Shown in pieces: positions 55,610 through 64,000 of a stretch of DNA of 64,000 nt. Made by a program: the position numbers and the translations under genes. The number at the start of each line of letters is the position of its first letter. Within the stretch, counting starts at the first letter, position 1. Below the pieces are notes generated by a model. It worked only from the letters and a program-made list of their open reading frames with translations, had not been told where the DNA came from and did not search any database. Source of the DNA: Jaminaea rosea (taxonomy: Eukaryota > Basidiomycota > Exobasidiomycetes > Microstromatales); contig NW_020289979.1 in assembly GCF_003144245.1 (NCBI RefSeq), positions 124,001 through 188,000 on the forward strand. The letters run 5' to 3'.

Positions 55610-58039
55610 TCACGCTTGCAAGTCGCCCACCTTCACCCTCTCCTTCTCCCTTCTGATCCTCTCCTTCTCCCTCGCCTTCACCTCCCGATTCTTCGCTTTG
55701 ACCTCCCCCTCCCACCTCCTGCGAAACCCGAACTTGAGGCGAGTCAGCATCTCTCCCGCCTTGCCCTTCGTCAAGGTGCGCAAAGTCTCCTCCGCATGGG
55801 CGTCGCTTGCCCCGTCAGAAGCGATACTAGATTCTTCGAGGTGTTGCCAGCCCATCCTCTTTGCCACAAGCTGGCGCTGAGATTCGCTGGCCGGCTGACG
55901 ACGCCAGGGTGCATCTCTTCTGATCAATGGGCTCTGCGGCCCGGCACCGTAGAGGACACGCTTGGTCGCGTAGGTGTCGCATGCCCTCACCGCCGCTTCG
56001 AGGGTAGGAGCGGCCGCACCTTCGCCATCGGATGTATCATTGCCCCCACTACTGGTATCACGACCGAAGATGGACACTGGCCGCCGGAAGGGGGAGAAGG
56101 ATCGCCGATTGGGTATCTCAGCCAGAGCCTCATCCATATCCGCATTGCGGCGGGTGAAGGTGGCTTGCCACGGGCCTCTAGACCTGTCGTCCTGCTCGCC
56201 ACTGGCGCTCGTCTCCGCCTCGCCCTCCTCAGCCACGCCGTCCCCGCTGTCGCACCGCTCAATCTTGATGAAACCTTTGCGGGGGACTTCCAGAATGTAC
56301 ACATCCCCACCACAGTCCACCCATGCATTCGGCGATAAGCGGGCGATGTGATCGTGGCCTTTCCTGGAGAGGAGAGCCCGCTGCAGTTCCCGTGGGGACG
56401 CATAGTCGATGTAGGTGACCTTCTCCGGGTCTACGTCTTCGTCCTCATCGCCTTCAGATTCCTCCCGTGCAGCAGCAGCCTCCTCTGCCCGCCGCTTCAA
56501 CTCCTCAATGGAGAGACCCTCCATCTCCTCATCAGGATCCAACCCGAAAAGGGTCGGTGTACAGACCACCCCTCTCTCGATATTGCCAACCAAGTCTATT
56601 ACCAAGCAGTCCTTCTTTCCCGTCTGTGGGCTCAATCGCAATCCTCTCCCGATCATCTGGCTGAACAAGTTCCTCGACCTAGTCGGCCTAGCAAGCACAA
56701 CCGTATCTATCTGGGGCAAGTCGAACCCCTCGGTGAGAATGGCACAGTTGAGCAACACGGGATACGTCCCCGCCCTGAAGTCGGCCAGGAGCTGCTTGCG
56801 CTCTTTGGCTGACACAGAACCGTGAAGGTATCGTGCGTCGATCCCTGCTTCTCTGAATGTCGCCGTGAGATCGATGGTATGCTGGACGTCAATACAGAAC
56901 ACGAGCGTGCTCCCCCTCCCCATCGCGTGCGCCTTCTCCAGCCAGGTCCTTACGATCAATCTGTTGATCCCGGGAACGTTGGCGAAACTGCTCAGACTCT
57001 TTGTCTGGTAATCCCCTGAGCCTTGCGAGACTTTGACGGAGGAGAGATCGAGGTCGGAGCGAATGGAGGTGAAGCGAACAGGGCAGAGCCATTTGTCGTC
57101 GATCATGTCTAGGAAGTCGCGATGGAATACTATACGGCTGAAGATGCGCCCGAGGGAGAGGCCATCGTGACGGGTGAAGGTGGCGGAGAAGCCTAGTATG
57201 GGGACGCGGGATGCGCTTCGTAAGAGCGAGGACGAGGTGGGGGAGGTGGAACAGGTAGCATCACCAGGCGCATCTCGCTCCTGTCTCTCCTCCCTACTCA
57301 GCCCCACCTCCTCATCGAACCTCGCCAGCAGCTGGATATAGCTTTTGGAGGCAGCATGATGCGCCTCGTCGACTATCACCGCCTTCAAGCCTCGCGGGTC
57401 GAACTTCTCCAGCCTCCCCTCTCCCCGCATCAGTGTCTGATATGTAGCGACAGTTACGTCTGCGAGTCCCGAGGCCTTGAAGTTGCTTCCCTGCTCTATC
57501 TCGACGTGTAAGTGCGGATGGGTGCGCGTTACGGCTGAGGATGCTTGGAGGGCGAGCTCGATGCTGTTGACCACGATGAGGACACGGGTGCCAGGTGGGT
57601 GGGCCGAGGAGGAGGGCTCGTGTTGGATTGGTGGCAGGCGTGCGATCAGCTCGGTGAACATCGTCGTCTTGCCGCTGCCTGTGGGAGAGGAGACACCTAT
57701 TCGCGTGACACCGGAGGCGATCGCTTGGAGACATTCGCTGACTGCACGCTCTTGGTAAGGCCGCAGCTGTACTCTGGATGGCGAAGGCGTGGGTGTCTCC
57801 TGTTCTTCGAGGGATGCTGGAGAGAATGGGGATCGTGCCACTTCGGCTTCTTGCACCGCCTGGATGACAGAGGCTTGAGCGGCGAAGCATCTTGCCGAGC
57901 TTGGAGACGCTTGGAAGACTCGAGGCCGTGCTATGTCGTTGCGTGCTGGTGTCGGGTACGCTATTGACGGCCAAGGAGCCCTGAACCGTATCGTTCCTCG
58001 ATGCTGCCCACGAAGCGGCCTTTGCCACGCCATATTCAT
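55610..58039 (-). CDS. IRC3: Irc3-like mitochondrial DEAH-box helicase
   Basis: Intronless, 809 residues from MNMAWQRPLRGQHRG, the first ATG. The N-terminus is Arg-rich, poor in acidic residues and looks like a mitochondrial presequence. Superfamily 2 core: QLRPYQERAV (Q-like motif), SSPTGSGKTT (P-loop 118-126), VATYQTLMR, VIVDEAHHAASK (DEAH 224-227), LGFSATFTRHDG (motif III), LVFCIDVQHTIDL, YLHGSVSAKER, LLNCAILTEGFDLPQID (motif V) and FSQMIGRGLRLS (motif VI). This set matches yeast Irc3, a double-stranded DNA/branched-DNA helicase that maintains mitochondrial DNA. The C-terminal third includes an acidic Glu/Asp run and an Arg-rich end and has no known domain. Confidence 0.9.
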   Translation of the reverse strand: MNMAWQRPLRGQHRGTIRFRAPWPSIAYPTPARNDIARPRVFQASPSSARCFAAQASVIQAVQEAEVARSPFSPASLEEQETPTPSPSRVQLRPYQERAVSECLQAIASGVTRIGVSSPTGSGKTTMFTELIARLPPIQHEPSSSAHPPGTRVLIVVNSIELALQASSAVTRTHPHLHVEIEQGSNFKASGLADVTVATYQTLMRGEGRLEKFDPRGLKAVIVDEAHHAASKSYIQLLARFDEEVGLSREERQERDAPGDATCSTSPTSSSLLRSASRVPILGFSATFTRHDGLSLGRIFSRIVFHRDFLDMIDDKWLCPVRFTSIRSDLDLSSVKVSQGSGDYQTKSLSSFANVPGINRLIVRTWLEKAHAMGRGSTLVFCIDVQHTIDLTATFREAGIDARYLHGSVSAKERKQLLADFRAGTYPVLLNCAILTEGFDLPQIDTVVLARPTRSRNLFSQMIGRGLRLSPQTGKKDCLVIDLVGNIERGVVCTPTLFGLDPDEEMEGLSIEELKRRAEEAAAAREESEGDEDEDVDPEKVTYIDYASPRELQRALLSRKGHDHIARLSPNAWVDCGGDVYILEVPRKGFIKIERCDSGDGVAEEGEAETSASGEQDDRSRGPWQATFTRRNADMDEALAEIPNRRSFSPFRRPVSIFGRDTSSGGNDTSDGEGAAAPTLEAAVRACDTYATKRVLYGAGPQSPLIRRDAPWRRQPASESQRQLVAKRMGWQHLEESSIASDGASDAHAEETLRTLTKGKAGEMLTRLKFGFRRRWEGEVKAKNREVKAREKERIRREKERVKVGDLQA

Positions 58040-58284
58040 CCTGACCACCTATTTGCCCTTGCTGAGCCACCAGATGTGGCGGATGGAGAGGAGGGAAGAA
58101 GCGAAGGGTACGCGTGGAGCCGAAAGCGATGAGAAGACACCAAGAAGGCTCAGAAGGTTCAGTTCAAGGCTGTCACTCTTTTTGTTGAGATTCAAGAAAG
58201 CCCGTGTGATGAATGCGATATGGTACAATGATATCCGCGAGCGCAGATTGTCAGACTTGGCTCCGTGCGCCCCCCATTGGCGCT

Positions 58285-58602
58285 TTATTCTTCATCGTCT
58301 TCCTCCTCGTCGTCCTCCTCATCTTCGTCCTCATCCTGACCGTCATCCCCAACATGCCCTCCTTGGATTGCCTTCTTCACAGGCGCAGCGCTTGCTTCCC
58401 CGCCCCCATTGACATCCCTCTTTGCCTCAGCATCCTCATACTGTCCCACCGAGTCCTTCCACGCGCTCATGTCGACCATCAGCTTTGCCTTGAGCTCATC
58501 GATGCCATCTGCGAGCGCTCCCAGGAATTCGGATTCTGTCTCCCTTGATGAGTGGGGAATACCTGGCGTCTGTGAGAGGCTCAGCTTGAGGGGAGCACTC
58601 AT
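58285..58602 (-). CDS. Small acidic protein, possibly KEOPS subunit Gon7-like
   Basis: 105 residues if started at MSAPLKLSLSQTPG; the frame is open further upstream (Met at 58827 gives 180 residues), but the added part is Ser/Pro/Thr-rich without structure. The core SSRETESEFLGALADGIDELKAK, split into EFLGALADGIDELKAKL and VDMSAWKDSVGQYED, is one amphipathic helical region, followed by a tail made almost only of Asp and Glu. Size, a single helix after a short extended N-terminus, and an acidic tail recall Gon7 of the KEOPS tRNA-modifying complex, but this is a weak resemblance. It could also be an unrelated small chaperone-like protein. Confidence 0.5.
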   Translation of the reverse strand: MSAPLKLSLSQTPGIPHSSRETESEFLGALADGIDELKAKLMVDMSAWKDSVGQYEDAEAKRDVNGGGEASAAPVKKAIQGGHVGDDGQDEDEDEEDDEEEDDEE

Positions 58603-59339
58603 GCTTGCTTGAGGTGGGAGGGTTCCTCCCGTTGATGCGGAGGTGGGAGGCGAGCAGCCTTGAGGGATCATTATGCTATACGATGCTTCGATGCTGGGTG
58701 ACATGGTGGTGCTCGAGCGGTTCACGCTACCGCAGACTGTGACCGTGGCGCTCTCTCGTAGCGTGGCTGGACTGGTCCAATCGGCTTTCGTACTCGTAGG
58801 CGGACGAGGCGGTCGGCGAGGCTTCAACGAGGCTCAAGCTGCGATTAAGTCGAGGGCGCGTGTGTCGGCGTCCGCGATGTAGGCGGGGCTTTTCACACTG
58901 GAGGCGGACCAGGCCATTGAAGTTGCGTGGCTGCCCTTTGCTGCGTCATCACACACTTGACGCCCGCCCGCCCGCCCGCCCGCAAGGCAACTGGGCCCCG
59001 CCCCGACCGGCTTGGACGAAGACGAGGCCCGGGACGCCGGCGAGGCTAAGGCTGCATTCGTCTCAACGGCACTCAACTTCATCAGCCGGTGACCCTCTTT
59101 GCTATCGTCCGGATTTCAGATCAAAAGCTGGAGTCCCCGCATTGCACATCTTGCCATCTTACCAACCCGGCGATCCCCCACTCAATCACCCCTCGACGCC
59201 ATCTCTTCTTACACAAGGCCAGCCGCCACACCCCTCGTCTACATTAGCTGCGAGCCGGCTCCACAAACTCCACTCTCTATAGTAGCTGTTCCATCAATCT
59301 TACCTCAAGATATCTAGACCCGTGTCCACACTCGCCACC
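58603..59339. promoter_or_regulatory. Divergent intergenic region, small acidic protein / acyl-CoA oxidase
   Basis: 737 bp (or 512 bp with the longer left-hand model). Includes a CCCG tandem repeat (separate entry). CT-rich sequence and CTATAG precede the oxidase start. An oleate-type response element was looked for but not clearly seen. Confidence 0.4.
58961..58983 (-). repeat. CCCG tandem repeat, quadruplex pattern on minus strand
   Basis: Five CCC runs with single G spacers, so the minus strand has five GGG runs (G3N1 pattern). It lies about 360 bp upstream of both flanking start codons. Confidence 0.8.
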
Positions 59340-61682
59340 ATGTCATCCCACGGCCGATCAGAGTCCTCTGTTGGCGGACCTGTCGGGCGATCAGTAGGAC
59401 GCACTGTAGAGACTATTGCGCAGGAGCGAGAGAACTGCCCCTTCGACGTGCGAAAGGTGAGCTGCGAGCGAGGGGGCTAGGTACATGACATTGAACAGCT
59501 TTGACCGATACTGATCACACTTTCTCCGTCACCTGTAGCTCTCAATCATTCAGCATGGCAGCGAGAAGGACCTACTCCTCAAGGAGAAGTTCATGCTTGA
59601 GCTCGCCCGAGACCCCATCTTCTACCTCGGCGACATTCACGACCTGACAAAGGACCAGCTGCGTGAGCGCACCTTCGAGAAGATTGTGAGTATGGCGCAC
59701 AGCTTCCTATGGCCGTGTGCTTGACACTGATCCCTTTACCCGTTCACGCGCAGGGCTCCCTTGTGTACCACGTCACCAACGAGAGCATCGAGACGTTCCA
59801 AAAGCGCATGGAGATCATCGGTCTCTGCGACCCTGGCTTCTGGACTCGCTTTGGTGTTCATTACGGTCTCTTCCTAGGCGCTATCCGCTCAGGTGCTACT
59901 CCGAACCAGATGTCCTACTGGATGGAGAAGGGCGTCATCAGCTGCCAGGGCATGTTCGGCTGCTTCGGTATGACAGAGCTCGCCCACGGCTCCAACGTGG
60001 CTGGTCTCGAGACCACGGCCACCTTCGACGAGCAGTCCGACGAGTTCATCATCCACACTCCGCACATCGGCGCCACCAAGTGGTGGATCGGTGGTGCAGC
60101 TCAGACGGCCACACACTGTGCCGTCTTTGCGCAGCTGATGATCAAGGGCAAGAAGCACGGAACGAAGACGTTCATCGTGCCCCTGCGAGACGTCAAGACC
60201 CTCGCTCTCCTCCCCGGAATCAACATCGGAGATATTGGAAAGAAGATGGGACGAGACGGCATCGACAACGGTTACATTCAATTCACAAATGTCCGCGTGC
60301 CCCGCGCATACATGCTCATGAAGCACTCTCAGGTCTCGCGCGAGGGCCAGGTCACCGAGCCACCCCTCCAGCAGCTGACTTACGGCGCGCTCCTCTCCGG
60401 CCGAACGGCAATGGTAGCTGACGCAGCCAACACGGCCAAGAAGGCTCTGACCGTCTCGGTCCGCTATGCTGCTGTGCGACGTCAATTCAAGTCGTCCCCT
60501 GGCGCAGAGATGGAGACGCAGATTATCGACTACCCAATCCACCAACGACGTCTCATGCCCCTCGTCGCTCAGGCGACCGCCTTTGGCTTCACTGCGTTGG
60601 AGATGCAGCGTCTCTTCGAGGAGACTAGCTCTGCGCTCGAGTCTCTGGAGCCGGGAGACCCGAACTTGAACGAGGTCATCGACAAGCTCAAGACCACTCA
60701 CGCCACCTCTGCGGGACTCAAGGCCTTCTGTACCTGGGCGTGCTTGCAAACCATCGATACCTCTCGCCAGGCATGCGGCGGGCACGGCTACTCGAGCTAC
60801 AACGGCTTCGCGTCGATGTACAGCGACTTTGCAGTCCACTGCACCTGGGAGGGTGACAACACCATTCTCGCGCTCCAATCGGGTCGTTTCCTCATCCAGG
60901 CTTACCAGGAGGTGCTCAAGGGCACCACGCAGGCGGGTGGCACGGCCTACCTCAACAATATTGAGACGGTACTGAAGCAGAAGTGCAAGGGCAAGGAGCA
61001 CCTCATCTCCCTGCAGGGCATTGACGAGGGTTGGGCGACGGTGGCTGCCCACGCAATCAAGAAGGCGGCGAATGACTACGAGGGATGCCTCAAGAAGGGC
61101 CAGTCCCGCGAGCAGGCCTTCGAGGTGTGCTCACAGGTACGCTTCGTCGCTGCTGCGGTGCACACTTCCGGGTTCGTCTTCCGTCAGTTCCGTGCTGCAG
61201 TGGAGCGAGTCGAGGCTGGTCCGGAGAGGGACACGCTCGAGCTCCTCTGCAAATTCTACGGTCTTTGGCAGATGGAGGAGAAGGCTGGCTTCTTCCTCCG
61301 CTCTGGATGGCTCGACGGCGAGCTCATGGACTATGTCCAGGAGAAGGTCAGCGAGTACTGCGCTGCCACGCGCAAGTTCGCCGTGCCTCTCGTCGACTCC
61401 TTCTGCATCAGTGACCACATCCTCAACTCGCCCATTGGCTGCGCAGACGGCGACATCTACAACCGCTACTTCCGCATGGTCAGGAGGAACAACCCTCAGC
61501 TAGCTGAGCACAAGTACGCGGACAAGATCCTGCAGTTCATCCACCGCAGCCCTGCCGAGATGGAGGACGTCGGTGAGGGGATTGATCTGGATGCCGAGCT
61601 GGAGGAGATGGCTGAGGAGAGAGCCGAGGCTGAGAAGGAGGCCAAGGAGGCAAAAGAGGAGGAAGAGAAGGCGAAGAAGTAA
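59340..61682 (+). CDS. POX1: Peroxisomal acyl-CoA oxidase
   Basis: FAD enzyme of the first step of peroxisomal beta-oxidation: acyl-CoA to trans-2-enoyl-CoA, giving hydrogen peroxide. Exons 59340-59456, 59539-59685 and 59754-61682 (introns 82 and 68 nt) join in phase 0 and give 730 residues. Landmarks: QERENCPFDVRK then LSIIQHGSEKDLLLKEKF at the N-terminus; GCFGMTELAHGSNVAGLETTA (FAD/acyl site; split as GCFGMTELAHGS) ; TKWWIGGAAQTATHC; GIDNGYIQFTNVRVPR; VRYAAVRRQF; and QACGGHGYSSYNG with CTWEGDNTILALQ holding the catalytic Glu region. The C-terminus is a Glu/Lys/Ala-rich helix ending KAKK, so no PTS1 is present; yeast Pox1 and Yarrowia oxidases also lack one and enter peroxisomes by a Pex5-dependent non-PTS1 route or as complexes. 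Symbol by family, not by orthology test. Confidence 0.94.
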
Positions 61683-61866
61683 TGGACGTGAGCCAGCTTC
61701 ATCTGGATACCATGATCGAGACCTTGCCCCACGCCCACCTCTCCACGTCTCCTCTTCCTTTTACCTGCATAGACCCAAATCAATAGCTTCAGTGCACTGT
61801 CTCGTGCTTCAACCGATAATGTCAAAGGATCTCGTGACAGTTTGTTTGCCTGCATTCGATTGCATC

Positions 61867-62778
61867 TCATGACGAAGGCTTGACTTGGTAAACTTCCCCC
61901 TCCATCTCGAGCGTGCTCCTCTGGCTCAACAGCTTACTCCAAAAGAGCATGATCGGGTCCCACTCGGCCTTGCTCGATGGCATGCGCGGCGTCCCCTCTT
62001 CCCCGCCTACTAAAGCAACACGTTCCACGTTCGCGAAGGCGCGGCGCAGCTCCCTGAGATGTCGGTCGGTGGCTGCTGACTTTGGTGGGGAGAGGTAGAG
62101 CACAGGTGTAGCGAGTGGTCCGCCCTCGAATGTGGGGAGAGACAAGAGCGGGCCAGAGACGCTGATCAGGCTGCCTAGCCTTGGTGGTGGCGAGGAGGCA
62201 GCAGTTGAGCCCTCCTCATCCTCCTCCTTCTTCCTCTCGGCCCATCGCCTTTTCCGTTCCCTCGGCCACACCGCAGCACCCTCGAGTCCCGCACTCCCAC
62301 CATGCGCAAAGCCGAATACGTGGATCCTCTCGGGCTTCCACCCGCACTCGTCGACGAGATGGTCTAGCAATCCAGTCCATCGCCTCAAGAAGTCCCGAGG
62401 ATCCTCCCTCTCAACGGGCATCCCCGTTACCTCATCCACAACGTCCCAATAACAGCAAGCCGTCTCTTCGGGAGGCAACCAGGGTATCCTCTTCTGACCC
62501 TGCAGGGTAAGAGTGGCAGTCTGCGGGAGGATGTGCTGCAAACGCTTAGTGGCGAGGATGTGGAAGGGAGCAGCAGAATCTCCTGCCCCGTGGAGGAGTA
62601 TGAGGAGATTGGTATCCACGCCGGTGGGAGAGGGAGAGAAGGAGAGGTGGGGGAAAGTGGAAGTCGAGGCGCGAGGTCGAGGCTTCTTGAGAGGTTCCGC
62701 GGGTAGCGGATGCGCCTCGAAGGTGCTGTTGGGAGCCGGCATGCTTGAGGATGTTGATGCGGTGGCTTCAGACACCAT
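61867..62778 (-). CDS. Carboxylesterase/phospholipase-like alpha/beta hydrolase with altered elbow
   Basis: Intronless, 303 residues from MVSEATASTSSS. Alpha/beta hydrolase fold of the small carboxylesterase/acyl-protein thioesterase type: NLLILLHGAGDSAAPF (oxyanion loop), LPQTATLTLQGQKRIPW, YWDVVDEVTG, LLDHLVDECGWKPERIHVFGF, LISVSGPLLSLP and TPVLYLSPPKS. At the nucleophile elbow the usual G-F-S-x-G-G reads GFAHGG (about residues 153-158), so the expected Ser is Ala; a G-x-S-x-G string follows directly (GGSAG) but sits one turn later. The end of the fold, where the catalytic His is expected, has VALVGGEEGTPRMPSSKAEWD without an obvious His. It may be a pseudo-enzyme. A longer in-frame start at 62904 is less likely. 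Confidence 0.78.
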   Translation of the reverse strand: MVSEATASTSSSMPAPNSTFEAHPLPAEPLKKPRPRASTSTFPHLSFSPSPTGVDTNLLILLHGAGDSAAPFHILATKRLQHILPQTATLTLQGQKRIPWLPPEETACCYWDVVDEVTGMPVEREDPRDFLRRWTGLLDHLVDECGWKPERIHVFGFAHGGSAGLEGAAVWPRERKRRWAERKKEEDEEGSTAASSPPPRLGSLISVSGPLLSLPTFEGGPLATPVLYLSPPKSAATDRHLRELRRAFANVERVALVGGEEGTPRMPSSKAEWDPIMLFWSKLLSQRSTLEMEGEVYQVKPSS

Positions 62779-63102
62779 GTTTCTTTGATATGCTGGCTCA
62801 ACGCTGCGCCCAGGTCCGTCGTCAGATTGATTCTTGTCTAGACGTCGTGGTAGCGGTGCATATCGTAGTGGAGCAGGAAGCCTTGGCCTGCATTTTGGCC
62901 TCAATCCACCGTGCCGTCGGCGTCTTTCTCAGCTTTGACGCCAGAGCGGGAGTGAGACCGAGGGCGCGTGCACGAACTCAAAAGTGATGAAGCGGTGTGC
63001 GGCCGGAAATGGTTTCTGGCTTTCTCGCTGCTCTTTGTCTTTATTCACTCGCCTCGTCGTCACGACTCAGCCGTACATTGCGTCGAAGCATCGCAACAAG
63101 CC
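62779..63102. promoter_or_regulatory. Divergent promoter, hydrolase / JmjC protein
   Basis: 324 bp between start codons. Features a GTCTTTATTC stretch near 63038; no repeats. Nothing else seen. Confidence 0.4.
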
Positions 63103-64000
63103 ATGCCGCGAGCGAGTAGAGGCTACCAGCCTTGGATTGCCTATCAAGGTAAGCTCGTGTTCTTCCCAGCACCTTACCTGGGTCACTTTAGCTCCTCACA
63201 CGACAGGGGCCGGCGAAACGCAGCATGCTCATCTTCTTCTCCCTTGTCGCACGCACATCAGGCTACGAGCCGGCCACCGGAGACAGCATTGCCCGCGAGT
63301 GCGTTGATGATCTGACACCACAACGTCTCTGGGACTCGTACATCTCCAAGCGTCGCCCCTGCATAATTAAGGGATTTCCTCGCGACGAGCAGTGGAAGGC
63401 CGATGCGTGGGTGAGTAGCCGCAGTGGACAGCTTCAATCAGTCAGCTCATGTTTGTGACACTTTTTATGCTCGCCGGCAGCGAGACCTCACGCATCTGTC
63501 CCACCTTGCAGGCCACGTCCCGGTCAAAGTCGAGCCCATCCACCCCAAGCTCGGCCACTTTGGTACAGCTGCCAAGAGGACCACGGTGCCCTTCGGCGAT
63601 TATGTAGCATCTCTGAGAAGCGAGGGGACTCTTGAAGGAGGAGGCGAGGCCGCTGATGGGCAATGGTATCTGACTACGCAGTATGATGAGGAGGACGACG
63701 ACGACGAAGGAGCGACTAGTGAGGAGCTGGGCGATCTAAGAGATGGCAACGAGAGGAAGAGGAAGCGCTCCAGCTCTGGCAGCTCGGCATCCTCTTCATC
63801 TTCCGTCTTTTCATCGACTTCCTCTTTGGACACCAACAGCCATCCCGTCGACTCTCTACTTGGCCCCACACCCCTCGACCCACCACTGCCCTCCCCCACG
63901 CACGCCCTCGCCCACTCTTTCCCGCCCAAGCCAACTCTGATGGGCAACCTCGTCCTCCAACAAACAAATCTCTGGCTAGGTGCCTCAACACAAGGCAAAT
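63103..64000 (+). CDS. JmjC/cupin-8 domain protein, 3' end cut by window edge
   Basis: Exons 63103-63148, 63262-63410 and 63481->64000 (introns 113 and 70 nt) join in phase and give the first 238 residues. The opening MPRASRGYQPWIAYQGYEP leads to ARECVDDLTPQRLWDSYISK and RRPCIIKGFPRDEQWKADAW, the standard N-terminal part of cupin-8/JmjC oxygenases (the 'cannot refuse this gift' KGF motif). RDLTHLSHLAGHVPVKVE, VPFGDYVASL and QWYLTTQYD follow, then an acidic and Ser-rich insert of about 70 residues. The final visible stretch, MGNLVLQQTNLWLGAS, is the strand that in this family directly precedes the iron-binding H-x-D motif, which therefore lies just outside the window. Expected to be a 2-oxoglutarate and Fe(II) dependent protein hydroxylase or demethylase; target unknown. 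Confidence 0.85.

Noticed and set aside
59889-61052. 387-codon open frame on the minus strand
   Set aside because: Fully antisense to the acyl-CoA oxidase exon; composition follows the third-codon GC bias of the sense gene and no family motif is present.
1-64000. tRNA genes, rRNA, CRISPR, transposons, LTR or other virus-like elements
   Set aside because: Searched by eye for GTTCGA-type T-arms, long direct or inverted repeats, reverse transcriptase, integrase and transposase motifs on both strands; none supported.

Overview
The window is nuclear DNA of a basidiomycete fungus, most likely a smut-lineage (Ustilaginomycotina) species. That placement is an inference from GC-rich coding DNA, genes about 2.5 kb apart, many long intronless genes, short introns (mostly 65-130 nt, GTGAGT-type donors, CAG/TAG acceptors) and protein families such as THI80, DIS3, Ctf4 and Hid1. 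No ribosomal RNA, tRNA, transposon, virus-derived element or CRISPR array was found. The content is a typical housekeeping chromosome arm segment of 26 genes, two of them cut by the window edges. Spliced models below were derived by hand, checking that reading phase is kept across every junction.

Layout, left to right: NXT1-type mRNA export factor (-, cut), amino acid/choline/GABA-type permease (+), thiamine pyrophosphokinase (-), DDX60-like DEVH helicase (-), an oversized mitochondrial-carrier-like protein (+), proteasome lid subunit RPN8 (+), PP2A methylesterase (-), HID1 family protein (+), a PWWP reader with an IBD/TFIIS-N-like C-terminal domain (-), kinesin-7-like motor (-), CHY zinc finger protein (+), M1 aminopeptidase (-), SCP2 sterol carrier protein with a peroxisomal AKL tail (-), a 1083-residue protein of unknown function (+), exosome nuclease DIS3 (-), a class 3 lipase with an N-terminal exported-type domain and a membrane segment (-), a 548-residue unknown protein (+), CTF4/WDHD1 (+), a GNAT acetyltransferase (-), an SNAPC3/SNAP50-like protein (-), TXNDC9/phosducin-like protein (+), IRC3-like mitochondrial helicase (-), a small acidic protein (-), acyl-CoA oxidase (+), a carboxylesterase-like hydrolase with an altered nucleophile elbow (-) and a JmjC/cupin protein (+, cut).

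There is no operon logic. Genes are arranged as divergent pairs sharing short promoters (75 bp for SNAPC3/TXNDC9, 183 bp for PP2A methylesterase/HID1, 327 bp for kinesin/CHY) and convergent pairs with 65-150 bp between stops. Loose functional themes are RNA metabolism (NXT1, DDX60-like, DIS3, SNAPC3), chromosome biology (PWWP protein, kinesin, CTF4, JmjC) and peroxisomal lipid use (SCP2, acyl-CoA oxidase). I did not find a clear undescribed multi-gene system. The most unusual single items are the membrane-linked lipase fusion, the oversized carrier-like protein, the SNAPC3 homologue, the fungal DDX60 relative and two large proteins I cannot assign.
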